56,363 nt of DNA from an uncultured Oscillospiraceae bacterium (GCA_905234855.1 CAJOIU010000011.1:4582-60944), one strand, 5' to 3'; positions 33,290-42,557 are shown, counted from the stretch's first letter. Notes: a model not told the origin generated them from the sequence alone. Program-made: numbers and translations.

Positions 33290-35854
33290 ATGAAGCCCTG
33301 TTCCAAACGCATCGTTCTTCCGCTGGCCTTTCTGCTGCCGGCGGCGGTCATGGCCGCGGTATTCGCCGCCTGCGGTCTCGCACCCTTCGGCACGCGCACC
33401 ATGGGCGTGATCGACATGACCCATCAGTATCTCGCCTTTCTGTATTCCCTGCGGGACATCCTCGCGGGGCGGGCGAGCCTTCTGTATCTTCCCAGCATGT
33501 GCCTCGGGGGGAATATGCTGGGCGTGGCGGCGTATTACCTCACGAGCCCGCTGAACCTCATCACCTGTCTCTTCCCGCGGGAGGGGATGTATACGGCGGT
33601 GAGCGTCGTCTATTTCCTGCGGGTGGGGCTGTGCGGCCTCACGATGTGCGTCTATGCCGGGCGGCGGCACGGCTACAGCCTGCGCTGCCTCGTGCCTGCC
33701 ATGGCCTACGCTTTCATGGCCTATATGGTGGGCTATTGCTTCAACTACCTCTGGCAGGACTGCGTGATCCTGCTGCCCATCGTCGCTCTCGGCATCGCGC
33801 GGCTGTGCGAGGGGAAAGCGCCGTGGCTGTATATCCTCGCCCTCGCGGGGGCGCTTTTTCTGAACTTCTACATCGGCTATATCCTATGCATCTTCGCGGT
33901 GCTGTTTTTCCTCTATGAGCTTTTCTCGAAGCCGCGCGCGGAGCGGGTCTCCCCTTGGCGCACGGCGGGGCTGTTCGCCCTTTCGAGCCTCGCGTCAGGC
34001 GCGCTGGCGGCCGTCATGCTGCTGCCCGCTTTTCTGTCTCTCATGGGCGGCAAGGCGGAGTTTTCTCTGTCCGTGCTGACGCTCGCCCCGAAATTCGACC
34101 CCGTGCGGCTGTTTTCGAAATTCTATATCGGCGCGTTCGACTATGCCGAGATCATGCCCGACGGCCTGCCGCAGGTCTTCTGCGGCACGCTGACGGCCGC
34201 GCTGACGGTCCTGTACTTCGGCAATCGGCGCATCCCGCGCCGCCGCCGCGTCCTTACGGGCGTGTTTTTCGCGCTCCTCGCCGTCTCCTTCTGGATCACG
34301 GCGCTCGATCTCATTTGGCATTGCCTCAACACGCCGAGCTGGTATAACTACCGCTATTCGTTCCTCATGAGCTTTCTGATGGCCGCCGCCGCGGATCGGG
34401 AGCTTTCCGCGCTGCGGGAGGGAACGCGCCCATGGCAGCTTCTGATGCCGGTGGGGCTGGCCGCCGCGGTATCCGTCCTCGTTTTCGCCGGGCGCTCCTA
34501 TGACTATGCGACATGGAAAAACGCCGCGGCCGCCGTCGGCATCACCGCGGTCTTCTGCCTGCTGCTGTGGTGCTGTCTTCGCCCGCAGACCGGCCGCAAA
34601 GCCGTCTGCGTCCTCGCCGCCGCGATCCTCGCGCTCCATGCGGGCGATCTTGCCATGAACGCCAAGCTCTCGCTGACGGAGCTGACGGCGACCGCCTCGG
34701 ACAGCGCCGCCTATGCCCGCTATACCGCCGCCAAGGGCGCAGCCTTCTACCGCATTGACACGGAGGGGATGCTCGTTCGTACGGAAAGCCCCGTCTGCTT
34801 CGATCTCGACCGCTGCGAGCCGATGCTCTTCGGCTATGACGGCGTTTCCCACTACGGCTCCACTATCTCCCAAAAGAGCCTCGATTTTCTCGATCAGCTC
34901 GGCCTCGACCGCTACAGCGATCTATGGGCGATGTACGGTCCCGGCGTGACCGGCGCGGCGGATACGCTGCTGGGCATCCGCTATATCGTCAGCCAGACGC
35001 CTGTCCGGGACTATGCCGCCGCGGCGGAGGCCGAGGGCTATACGGTTTGGGAAAACCCTTATGCACTGCCCGCGGGCTGGACGGCGGACGAGGCCGTGAC
35101 GCGGCCGATCGCCGCGAAAAACAGCTTCGGGTATACCGACGCGCTGCTTGCCGCCGCCGCGCCGGAGGTGGGCGCGGACATCTTCACGCCCGCGCAAATC
35201 GTCTCCGTCGAAACGGAGGGTCTCGCCCAAAGCGGGGATACCTTCTCCCTCACCGGCGAAGCCGCCGGTTCCGTGATCTATTCGCTGACCGCCCCGGCGG
35301 ACGGCGCAATGTATGCCGAGCTGTCGATCCCCGATCAGCCCAGCGTGATGCTCTATGTGAACGGCGCGTTCTGCACGATGTACGCCACCGCACAGTCGAA
35401 CGGCACCGTGTATCTCGGCCGCTTCGCCGCGGGGGATGCCGTGACCGTCAAGTTGCAGACCTTCGCGGATATCCGCATCGAGTCCGCAGCCTTCGCCAGC
35501 GAAAGCGCCGAGGCGCTCTCTAAGTACCATGACGCGATCTCTGCCGGCGGCTGCCCCCTCCGAAAGCTCTCCGCCTCCCATTACACCGGGTCGTTCGTGA
35601 CCGGGGAAGGCGATAAGTATCTCGTCTTCACGCTGCCGTATGACGGCTCATGGCGCGTCCTTCTGGACGGAATGCCTGTCCAGCCTCTCGAGGCGCAGGA
35701 ATGTCTCATGGCGATCCCCGTCGCCGCGGGCGGACACACGGTGGAGCTGCGGTATATCCCCGCGGGACTGATCCCCGGGGCGGTCATCTCCGCCGGGACG
35801 GTCTTGCTGTGCGCCGCCGCCTATATCCTTGCCCGGCACAGGAGGAAAGCCTGA
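33290..35854 (+). CDS. YfhO-family multi-pass membrane glycosyltransferase-like protein
   Basis: The 854-residue protein has about 12-13 membrane helices: an N-terminal bundle with GVIDMTHQYLAFLYSLRDIL and SLLYLPSMCLGGNMLG (about 38-75), NYLWQDCVILLPIVALGIARL, and FCGTLTAALTVLYFG, an extracytoplasmic region (about 480-830) and a last helix (about 825-848). This matches YfhO/PF09586, a GT-C-like group that in Bacillus and Listeria moves sugars from C55-P-sugar to teichoic acids outside the cell. It stands alone with its own promoter and terminator, next to the GT2 and sortase genes. Confidence 0.9.
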   Translation: MKPCSKRIVLPLAFLLPAAVMAAVFAACGLAPFGTRTMGVIDMTHQYLAFLYSLRDILAGRASLLYLPSMCLGGNMLGVAAYYLTSPLNLITCLFPREGMYTAVSVVYFLRVGLCGLTMCVYAGRRHGYSLRCLVPAMAYAFMAYMVGYCFNYLWQDCVILLPIVALGIARLCEGKAPWLYILALAGALFLNFYIGYILCIFAVLFFLYELFSKPRAERVSPWRTAGLFALSSLASGALAAVMLLPAFLSLMGGKAEFSLSVLTLAPKFDPVRLFSKFYIGAFDYAEIMPDGLPQVFCGTLTAALTVLYFGNRRIPRRRRVLTGVFFALLAVSFWITALDLIWHCLNTPSWYNYRYSFLMSFLMAAAADRELSALREGTRPWQLLMPVGLAAAVSVLVFAGRSYDYATWKNAAAAVGITAVFCLLLWCCLRPQTGRKAVCVLAAAILALHAGDLAMNAKLSLTELTATASDSAAYARYTAAKGAAFYRIDTEGMLVRTESPVCFDLDRCEPMLFGYDGVSHYGSTISQKSLDFLDQLGLDRYSDLWAMYGPGVTGAADTLLGIRYIVSQTPVRDYAAAAEAEGYTVWENPYALPAGWTADEAVTRPIAAKNSFGYTDALLAAAAPEVGADIFTPAQIVSVETEGLAQSGDTFSLTGEAAGSVIYSLTAPADGAMYAELSIPDQPSVMLYVNGAFCTMYATAQSNGTVYLGRFAAGDAVTVKLQTFADIRIESAAFASESAEALSKYHDAISAGGCPLRKLSASHYTGSFVTGEGDKYLVFTLPYDGSWRVLLDGMPVQPLEAQECLMAIPVAAGGHTVELRYIPAGLIPGAVISAGTVLLCAAAYILARHRRKA

Positions 35855-35867
35855 TACCGCCTCATGG

Positions 35868-35896
35868 AACCGGCCGCAGCGCGGCCGGTTTTTTTG
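35868..35896 (+). terminator. terminator of the YfhO-family gene
   Basis: AACCGGCCGC/GCGGCCGGTT stem (35868-35877 with 35881-35890) followed by a T run to 35895, 13 nt after the stop. Confidence 0.9.
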
Positions 35897-36901
35897 TCAG
35901 CGGATCGGCACCAGCATGCCTTGGAGCTGGAGCCGGGCGTCCTCAAAGCCCGCCGCGGCGGTGGTGCTGCAGGTGGACATGGTGATGAGCTGATAATCCG
36001 TCGTCACCGCCTCGGCGTTCACCCAGAAGGCGGAGGAGGTGATCTCGTTCAGATAGGTCTGATAATCCGCCAGCGTGCTGAAATAGCCGGGGTAATTGTC
36101 GATCGTGGCCTTCACCATATGCGCGCAGATGAGATCAATGCGGTAGTTCTGCTGCGGCGTCAGCAGATACAGGGTGGGATGCTCGTCATAATAGCTCGTA
36201 TCCACATACTTGCGGAAGGTGCCGAACATGGAGCCGTCCTTCATATTGTGGCCGTATACGATATAGTTGCATTGGGTGACGCCCAGCACGGCGTTCGTAT
36301 CGGTAAAGATCGCGCCGGAGGTATTGGACGCCTTGTCGAAGCCGTGGGTCAGATAAAACTCATTGTCCGTCGTCTGCACGACGGGATAGTTCACCACGGT
36401 GTCCGGGCAGTAGATCCAGCCGACGATATCCTCGTTTTCCGCGCGGAGAACCTCCCAGTCGATCACGAGAGGCACCTCGGAAACGAACCGCTCCTGCGTC
36501 TGTCCCGTGGGGGCGATCACATCGGGCTTATCCGTCTCCAGCCCCTGCACGGTGAACACGGCGCGGCTGGCGATGTCGTTATAGGCCGACCGATCCCGAT
36601 GATAGTTCAGAAAGATCGACGCAAGCTTCCAGCCCGCGAAGATCACGCCGCAGGCCAGCAGCACGATCAGAACAAGGATGGGGATATTCGTTTTTCCGCC
36701 GTCCTCCCTCCGGGGCGCGGAGGGGCTTTTGGCGCCGCGACGGCGGGATGCGCCCGCGCGGCTCGCCTCGTAATCGGCAAAGCGATCCCGCGCCTGCACA
36801 GAAGACGGCGAGGCATCCGATTCCTTCACCCAATCAGCCTCACGCTCCGAAGCGACGCGGAACTCTTCCAAATCAAAATCATCTGTATTATCCCGGCTCA
36901 C
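35897..36901 (-). CDS. class B sortase
   Basis: The 334-residue protein starts with GTG after GGGAGGA. A charged cytoplasmic tail (1-70) precedes one membrane helix (72-92), then the sortase domain with VDEY-like spacing: H218 in YGHNMKDGSMF, C311 in TMSTCS and R323 in DARLQ. The extra helix and N-terminal features fit class B. Sortases of this class attach proteins to the wall or polymerise pili. No clear substrate with a normal sorting motif is present in the window. Its end touches the terminator of the YfhO gene. Confidence 0.9.
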   Translation of the reverse strand: MSRDNTDDFDLEEFRVASEREADWVKESDASPSSVQARDRFADYEASRAGASRRRGAKSPSAPRREDGGKTNIPILVLIVLLACGVIFAGWKLASIFLNYHRDRSAYNDIASRAVFTVQGLETDKPDVIAPTGQTQERFVSEVPLVIDWEVLRAENEDIVGWIYCPDTVVNYPVVQTTDNEFYLTHGFDKASNTSGAIFTDTNAVLGVTQCNYIVYGHNMKDGSMFGTFRKYVDTSYYDEHPTLYLLTPQQNYRIDLICAHMVKATIDNYPGYFSTLADYQTYLNEITSSAFWVNAEAVTTDYQLITMSTCSTTAAAGFEDARLQLQGMLVPIR

Positions 36902-36937
36902 GGTGCTTCCTCCCGGAATTTGTAATTATTTGTAATC

Positions 36938-36965
36938 ATTATATCACCGAATTATCATTTTTCAA
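36938..36965 (-). promoter_or_regulatory. promoter of the sortase gene
   Basis: TTGAAA (36965-36960), 16 nt, TATAAT (36943-36938) with a TGA extension. Two TTTGTAAT direct repeats lie between it and the gene. Confidence 0.65.
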
Positions 36966-36983
36966 GCCGCAATCCACATTCTA

Positions 36984-37017
36984 AGAAAAAAATAAGGGAT
37001 CCCCGCGAGGAGATCCC
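36984..37017 (-). terminator. terminator of the methyltransferase gene
   Basis: A nine-bp stem with one mismatch (37009-37017 with 36996-37004) is followed on the minus strand by a run of seven T (36992-36986). Confidence 0.75.
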
Positions 37018-37029
37018 AAGAGACATACC

Positions 37030-38226
37030 TTATACTACTTGAAACAAATAAAATTCCAGATAATCCGTTTCCGGCACGCCCCAGAGGATGGGATGATCCG
37101 GCCCCTGCCGCCCGACATAGAGCTGCCGCAGGCGCACAGACACGTCCGCCGCCGCCTCCGCCAGCATCCGGCGGAACAGCTCGTCCGTCATGAAGTGGGA
37201 GCAGGAGCAGGTAGCGAGCAGCCCGCCCCGGGGCAGCAGCCGCATGGCGCGGCGGTTCAGCTCCTTATAGCCGTGAAACGCCGCCTGCACGGTGGCGCTG
37301 GATTTCGTGAAGGCCGGCGGATCGAGGATGATAAGGTCATACTCCCGGCAGCGCCGCTCGGTCATGTCCTTCAAAAGCTCGAACACATCCGCCTGCACGA
37401 ACTCTATGGTATCCACTCCGTTCAGGCGGGCGTTTTCCCGCGCCGTATCGAGAGCCGCTGCGGAAATGTCCACCGCCGTCACCCGCGCCGCGCCGCCTGC
37501 CGCCGCGTGGAGGGCGAAGCCCCCCGTATGGGTGAAGCAGTCCAGCACGCGCCTGCCCGGAGCGATGCGCATGATCTCCGCTCGGTTGCGGAGCTGATCG
37601 AGGAAAAAGCCCGTTTTCTGGCCGTGGATGTAGTCCACGCCGAATTTCACACCGTTCTGCTCGATGACCGTATAGCCGGAGCCCTCCCCCGCCATCCAGC
37701 CCTCGCAGACAGGCAGACCCTCCTTTTCCCGCAGGGGACTGTCGCTCCGCTCATAGATGGCCGTCACTTCGCCGCCGAGCTCCGCCAGCAGCGCGTCATA
37801 GAGGATCGATTTGATCCTATCCGTCCCGGCGCACAGCACCTCCGTCACCAGAACGTCGTTATATCGGTCCACCGTGAGGCCGGGGAGCTGATCGGCTTCG
37901 CCGAACACGAGGCGGCAGGCGGAAAACTCCGCCCCCATCACCGCCCGGCGATAATCCACGGCATAGCGGATGCGCCGGCGGAAAAACGCTTCGTCAAAGC
38001 GATCGTTGGCGCTGCGGGAGAGCAGCCGCACCCGGATCTTCGAGTGGCTGTTGCCGAAGCCTGCGCCGAGCCACTTGCCGCTGTGCGCATATACGTCTAC
38101 GATGTCGCCGTCCGCCCAGCCGCCGGGATCAGCCGTGACCTCCTCGCCGTATACCCACGGATGACCGCCGCGCACGGCCTTTTCTCCCTTTTTCGTCACG
38201 ATGAGACGCGGATAGCTTCGTTCCAT
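37030..38226 (-). CDS. class I rRNA (cytosine-5)-type methyltransferase, RlmI/RlmCD-like
   Basis: The 398-residue protein begins MERSYPRLIVTKKGEKAVRGGHPWVYGEEV after GGGAG. An N-terminal PUA domain (about 1-75) is followed by an EEHEE-type region and a Rossmann methyltransferase: DCFTHTGGFALHAAAGG (SAM loop, near 218), VTAVDISAAAL, LDPPAFTKS and a CSCSHF cysteine motif. RlmI modifies 23S rRNA in E. coli; the exact base here cannot be told. Its promoter overlaps that of tex head-on. Confidence 0.9.
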   Translation of the reverse strand: MERSYPRLIVTKKGEKAVRGGHPWVYGEEVTADPGGWADGDIVDVYAHSGKWLGAGFGNSHSKIRVRLLSRSANDRFDEAFFRRRIRYAVDYRRAVMGAEFSACRLVFGEADQLPGLTVDRYNDVLVTEVLCAGTDRIKSILYDALLAELGGEVTAIYERSDSPLREKEGLPVCEGWMAGEGSGYTVIEQNGVKFGVDYIHGQKTGFFLDQLRNRAEIMRIAPGRRVLDCFTHTGGFALHAAAGGAARVTAVDISAAALDTARENARLNGVDTIEFVQADVFELLKDMTERRCREYDLIILDPPAFTKSSATVQAAFHGYKELNRRAMRLLPRGGLLATCSCSHFMTDELFRRMLAEAAADVSVRLRQLYVGRQGPDHPILWGVPETDYLEFYLFQVV

Positions 38227-38250
38227 AGCGGTTCTCTCCCATTTCTTTTC

Positions 38251-38280
38251 TTTACAAACGATATCATAACACATTATAAT
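38251..38280 (+). promoter_or_regulatory. promoter of tex
   Basis: TTTACA (38251-38256), 18 nt, TATAAT (38275-38280), about 28 nt before the tex start site's ATG. Confidence 0.65.
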
Positions 38281-38291
38281 GGATTTTCCAA
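38263..38291 (-). promoter_or_regulatory. promoter of the methyltransferase gene, overlapping the tex promoter
   Basis: TTGGAA (38291-38286), 17 nt, TATGAT (38268-38263). It shares 18 bp with the tex promoter, so only one polymerase can bind at a time. Confidence 0.6.
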
Positions 38292-38314
38292 AACGATTTC
38301 ACAGAGGTACTTTC

Positions 38315-40489
38315 ATGCAGGATACGGAAACCCTTGCCGGGCTGCTGGCGCAGCAGTTCGGACAGAAGCGGAGCCACGTTGAAAACGTGATAAAGCTCCT
38401 CGACGACGGCAACACCGTCCCCTTCATCGCGCGCTACCGCAAGGAGCTGCACGGCTCCATGGACGATCAGCTCATCCGCGAGATATCAGAGCGTCTGGCG
38501 TATCTGCGCAATCTTGACAAGCGGCGGGACGAGATCCGCGCCGCCATCGAGGCGCAGGGGAAGCTCACGGACGAGCTGTCCGCCGATATCGACGCCGCGG
38601 AGACGCTGGCAGCGCTCGAGGATATCTACCGTCCCTATAAGCAGAAGCGGCGCACCCGCGCCACCGTCGCCCGGGAAAAGGGTCTTGAGCCGCTGGCGCA
38701 GACGCTTTTCGCGCAGGAGGGACGCTCCGGCGATACCGAGGCGCTGGCCGTGGGCTTCCTCGACCCCGAAAAGGGCGTGGAGACCGTGGAGGACGCCCTC
38801 GCGGGCGCGTCCGACATCATCGCGGAATGGATCGCGGACGACGCGGCTGTCCGCGCCAAGCTCCGGGGGCTGTATGAGCGGCAGGGGCGGCTCGTATCGA
38901 AGGCCGCCGGGGAGGAGGACTCCGTTTACCGGCTGTATTACGACTATGCCGAGCCTCTCTCCCGGGCGCAGAGCCACCGAATCCTCGCCATCAACCGCGG
39001 CGAGCGCGAGGGCTTTCTGAAGGTCGCCATCGAGACGGACGAGGCTGCCGCGATGCAGGCCGTCAGGCGCATGGTCGTAAAGCCCGGCAGCTTCTCGATG
39101 GCCTTCGTGGGCGCGGCGGCGGAGGACGCCTGCAAGCGGCTGCTGTTTCCCTCGCTGGAGCGGGAGATGCGCGCCGCCCTCACGGACGCGGCAAACGAGC
39201 AGGCCATCCGTAATTTCTCGCTGAACCTGCGGCCGCTGCTCATGCAGCCGCCGGTGAAGGATCGCGTCACGCTGGGCTTCGACCCCGCCTACCGCACGGG
39301 CTGCAAGCTCGCCGTCGTGGACGGCACGGGCAAGGTGCTGGAGACAGGCGTCGTCTATCCCACGCCGCCCCATAATAAAAAGGACGAGGCGCGCGCCGTT
39401 ATCACACGCCTCGTGAAAAAGCACAGGATCACCGCCATCGCCATCGGCAACGGCACCGCCTCCAAGGAGTCGGAGATCTTCATCGCGGAGCTTCTCAAAT
39501 CGCTGCCCGGCGTTGCCTATATGATGGTGAACGAGGCCGGGGCGTCGGTATATTCCGCCTCAAAGCTCGGCGCGGCGGAGTTTCCCGATTTCGACGTGTC
39601 GCTGCGCTCGGCGGTGTCCATCGCCCGGCGGCTGCAGGATCCGCTGGCGGAGCTCGTGAAGATCGACCCGAAGAGCATCGGCGTCGGTCAGTATCAGCAT
39701 GATATGCCGCAGGCGCGGCTCGACGAGGCGCTGGGCGGCGTGGTGGAGGACTGCGTGAACGCCGTGGGCGCCGATCTGAACACCGCCTCCGCGCCGCTGC
39801 TGACCCATATCGCCGGGCTGACCGCCGCCACAGCGAAGAATATCGTCGCCTATCGCGAGGCAAACGGCGCCTTCACCGCCCGCAGCCAGCTTTTGAAGGT
39901 GCCGAAGATCGGCCCCAAGGCCTATGAGCAATGCGCAGGCTTCCTGCGCGTGCCGGGCAGCCGCACGGTGCTCGACAACACCGGCGTGCATCCCGAATCT
40001 TACGCCGCCGCGGAAAAGCTGCTGCAGCTTTGCGGCTATACGCTGGCGGACGCGGCATCGGGACAGGTATCGGCGCTGCGGGAGCGGATCGCCTCCCTCG
40101 GCGCGGAAAAGGCCGCGGAATACGCGGGCGTCGGCGTTCCCACGGTGCAGGACATCGTATCGGAGCTTCTGAAGCCCGGGCGCGACCCCCGTGACGAGCT
40201 GCCGCCCACCATGCTGCGCACGGACGTGATGACCATGGACGATCTGACGCCCGGCATGGTCATGCGGGGCACCGTGCGGAACGTGGTGGATTTCGGCGTA
40301 TTCGTGGATATCGGCGTGCATCAGGACGGTCTCGTGCATATCTCCGAGGTCGCCGACCGATTCATCCGCCATCCCTCTGAGATCGTGAAGGTCGGGGACG
40401 TGGTGGATACCGTCGTCCTCGGCGTGGACAGCGCGAAAAAGCGCATCTCCCTCAGCATCAAGCAGGCCCCCAAGGCCGGAAAGGACTGA
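38315..40489 (+). CDS. tex: Tex family RNA-binding transcription/translation factor
   Basis: The 724-residue protein begins MQDTETLAGLLAQQFGQKRSHVENVIKLLDDGNTVPFIARYRKE after an AGAGGT site. It has the Tex N-terminal helical domain, a YqgF-like RNase H fold (LGFDPAYRTGCKLAVVDGTG, near 320), tandem HhH motifs (NIVAYREANGAFTARSQLLKVPKIGPKAYEQCAGFL) and a C-terminal S1 domain (about 640-715: GMVMRGTVRNVVDFGVFVDIGVHQDGLVHISE). All parts are present at normal length. Confidence 0.96.
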   Translation: MQDTETLAGLLAQQFGQKRSHVENVIKLLDDGNTVPFIARYRKELHGSMDDQLIREISERLAYLRNLDKRRDEIRAAIEAQGKLTDELSADIDAAETLAALEDIYRPYKQKRRTRATVAREKGLEPLAQTLFAQEGRSGDTEALAVGFLDPEKGVETVEDALAGASDIIAEWIADDAAVRAKLRGLYERQGRLVSKAAGEEDSVYRLYYDYAEPLSRAQSHRILAINRGEREGFLKVAIETDEAAAMQAVRRMVVKPGSFSMAFVGAAAEDACKRLLFPSLEREMRAALTDAANEQAIRNFSLNLRPLLMQPPVKDRVTLGFDPAYRTGCKLAVVDGTGKVLETGVVYPTPPHNKKDEARAVITRLVKKHRITAIAIGNGTASKESEIFIAELLKSLPGVAYMMVNEAGASVYSASKLGAAEFPDFDVSLRSAVSIARRLQDPLAELVKIDPKSIGVGQYQHDMPQARLDEALGGVVEDCVNAVGADLNTASAPLLTHIAGLTAATAKNIVAYREANGAFTARSQLLKVPKIGPKAYEQCAGFLRVPGSRTVLDNTGVHPESYAAAEKLLQLCGYTLADAASGQVSALRERIASLGAEKAAEYAGVGVPTVQDIVSELLKPGRDPRDELPPTMLRTDVMTMDDLTPGMVMRGTVRNVVDFGVFVDIGVHQDGLVHISEVADRFIRHPSEIVKVGDVVDTVVLGVDSAKKRISLSIKQAPKAGKD

Positions 40490-40495
40490 TCGGTC

Positions 40496-41143
40496 ATGGA
40501 CTATACAGGCAAAAAGTTTTCGATCCTCGGCGACTCCATCTCAACCTTCCATGGCGTTACCACGGACGATCCGAACACCTTCTACGGGCGCGTCATGTGC
40601 CAAAAGGGCGGCTTCTCCGGCGTAGAGGACACATGGTGGATGCGCGTGATCGGCGGCCTCGGCGGCGTGTTCGAGCGCGACAATGCCTATGCCGGCTCCT
40701 GCGTCACGGACAGCTTCGGCCTCGGCCGGGGCATGGGCGCATGGGAGCGCATCGACGCGCTGGGCGAGCCGGACGTGATCCTCATCTTCGGCGGCGCGAA
40801 CGACCTCGGCTTCGGCGTTTCGGCGGACGGCTTCCGCGAGGCCTACGCCCTCATGCTCTCGCGGCTGCGGGAGCGCTATCCCGCCGCGGAGGTCTGGTGC
40901 GGCACGCTGATAAACGGCCGGAAGGTTCTTGACGACGAGCCGTATTTCATGGGCGAGGAGCCGGGCAAGGCGCTCGAGCCGTTTTCTTCGATCATCCGCG
41001 CCTGCGCGGCGGAGGCGGGGGCGCATGTAGTGGACATGGCCGCGAGCGGCCTCGTCTACGACACCATCGACGGCTGCCACCCCACAGCGGGCGGCATGGA
41101 GCAGCTCGCCGCGCTGTGGCTCACGGCGCTGCGGGGAGAATAA
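40496..41143 (+). CDS. SGNH/GDSL-family hydrolase
   Basis: The 215-residue protein has block I ILGDSIST (serine at 14), block III IFGGANDLGFG and block V DGCHPTAGG, giving the Ser-Asp-His set of SGNH esterases. There is no signal peptide, so it is cytoplasmic. Substrates of this family include acetylated sugars and lipids. It starts 6 nt after tex and is probably co-transcribed with it. Confidence 0.88.
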   Translation: MDYTGKKFSILGDSISTFHGVTTDDPNTFYGRVMCQKGGFSGVEDTWWMRVIGGLGGVFERDNAYAGSCVTDSFGLGRGMGAWERIDALGEPDVILIFGGANDLGFGVSADGFREAYALMLSRLRERYPAAEVWCGTLINGRKVLDDEPYFMGEEPGKALEPFSSIIRACAAEAGAHVVDMAASGLVYDTIDGCHPTAGGMEQLAALWLTALRGE

Positions 41144-41151
41144 CGGCGCTG

Positions 41152-41182
41152 CCGAAAACAGCACCGCCCGGTTCGGTTTTTT
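41152..41182 (+). terminator. terminator after the SGNH hydrolase gene
   Basis: CCGAA/TTCGG stem followed by a run of six T (41177-41182). Confidence 0.55.
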
Positions 41183-41190
41183 GGGTACTC

Positions 41191-41220
41191 GAAACCGCCG
41201 CTCGGCCGAGCGGCGGTTTC
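41191..41220. terminator. perfect 30-bp palindrome between converging genes
   Basis: A perfect inverted repeat with 15-base arms and no spacer (41191-41205 with 41206-41220) lies just after the lysA stop. It lacks a good T run on either side but should form a very stable hairpin and likely stops or stabilises both transcripts. Confidence 0.55.
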
Positions 41221-41226
41221 TGCTTG

Positions 41227-42519
41227 TCATACATCACAAGCGACGAGATCCTCATATGTCTCGCGGCGGAGGACGACGCGGGATGCGCCGTCCCGCAGCA
41301 TGACGATGGGCGGACGCGGAACGCGGTTATAGTTCGAGGCCATGGCGTAGTTATACGCCCCCGTGACGAGCACGGCCAGCGTATCGCCCGCCTCGGTATG
41401 CTGCAGGCGCGCATCCGGGCGGATGAGGTCGTCGCTCTCGCAGCAGCGCCCGGCCACGTCCGCGACAAAGTCCGCCTGCTCGCCCGCGCGGCTCGCGTTC
41501 AGCACGGTATGGATCGCACCGTAGAGCGCAAAGCGCGGATTGTCGCCCATGCCGCCGTCGATGGAGATATAGCTTTTATAGCCGGGGATGGTTTTCACGT
41601 TTTCGACCGTATAGAGCGTGACGCCCGCGTCACCCACGATGCCGCGCCCCGGCTCCACGAACACCGCCGGCTGCGGCAGCGCAAGGGCGGCGCAGCGCGC
41701 TTTCATATAGGCCGCGATATCCCGCAGGATCGCGCCCGCGTCGGGGGCGGGATCCCCCTCCTCATACGGCACGCCGATGCCGCCGCCGAGGTTCAGCACG
41801 GACGCCGTATACCCCAGCTCGTCGCGGATCTTGGCCATATACGCCGTCATGATCTCCGCCGCGTCGGTAAACGGCTTCGGCTCGGCGATCTGGGAGCCGA
41901 TATGGCAATGGAAGCCCTTCACCGTCAAGCCCGGCAGCGACAGCGCAAAGCGCACGAACTCATCCGCCTGCCCCGTTTCGATGGCGACGCCGAACTTGGA
42001 GTCCACCCTGCCGGTATTCACCGCGTCGAAGGTATGGGGATCGATGCCCGGCGTAAGCCGCAGCAGCACCTGCTGGAGCACGCCCTTTTCCGACGCAATG
42101 CGGCTGATGCGGCGCAGCTCCTCGGGATTGTCCGCAATGATATAGCCCACGCCGCTCTCGACGGCATAGCATATCTCCGCCTCCGTCTTGGCGCTGCCGT
42201 GGAAGCCGATCTTCTCCGCGGGAAAGCCCGCCGCCAGCGCGGTATACAGCTCGCCGCCGGATACCACGTCCGCGCCGATGCCCTCCTCGGCGGCGATGCG
42301 GTAGATCTCCTTGAAGCTCAGCGCCTTGCTGGCATAGTACGCCATGCTCCCCGCGGGAAAGGAGCGCATCGCCTCGGCATACACGCGCATATTCCCGCGC
42401 AGGCGCGCCTCGTCCATCACATACAGGGGCGTGCCGTATTGCTCCGCGAGCGTCACGGTATCCACCCCGGCCACGGCGAGATGCCCGGCGTCGTTTACGG
42501 TGAGATTGTCTTGCAGCAT
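41227..42519 (-). CDS. lysA: diaminopimelate decarboxylase
   Basis: The 430-residue PLP enzyme makes lysine from meso-diaminopimelate. Motifs: YYASKALSF with the PLP lysine K65, GFHCHIGSQI, NLGGGIGVPY, EPGRGIVGDAG, and GRCCESDDLI, where the usual CESGD reads CESDD. The length is normal. The ribosome-binding site is weak (GAAAGAGAAG). A LYS riboswitch is not present; the leader is only about 30 nt. Confidence 0.95.
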   Translation of the reverse strand: MLQDNLTVNDAGHLAVAGVDTVTLAEQYGTPLYVMDEARLRGNMRVYAEAMRSFPAGSMAYYASKALSFKEIYRIAAEEGIGADVVSGGELYTALAAGFPAEKIGFHGSAKTEAEICYAVESGVGYIIADNPEELRRISRIASEKGVLQQVLLRLTPGIDPHTFDAVNTGRVDSKFGVAIETGQADEFVRFALSLPGLTVKGFHCHIGSQIAEPKPFTDAAEIMTAYMAKIRDELGYTASVLNLGGGIGVPYEEGDPAPDAGAILRDIAAYMKARCAALALPQPAVFVEPGRGIVGDAGVTLYTVENVKTIPGYKSYISIDGGMGDNPRFALYGAIHTVLNASRAGEQADFVADVAGRCCESDDLIRPDARLQHTEAGDTLAVLVTGAYNYAMASNYNRVPRPPIVMLRDGASRVVLRRETYEDLVACDV

Positions 42520-42557
42520 GGTCGTCTTCTCTTTCTCTGAAAAAATGATTTTTCCCT

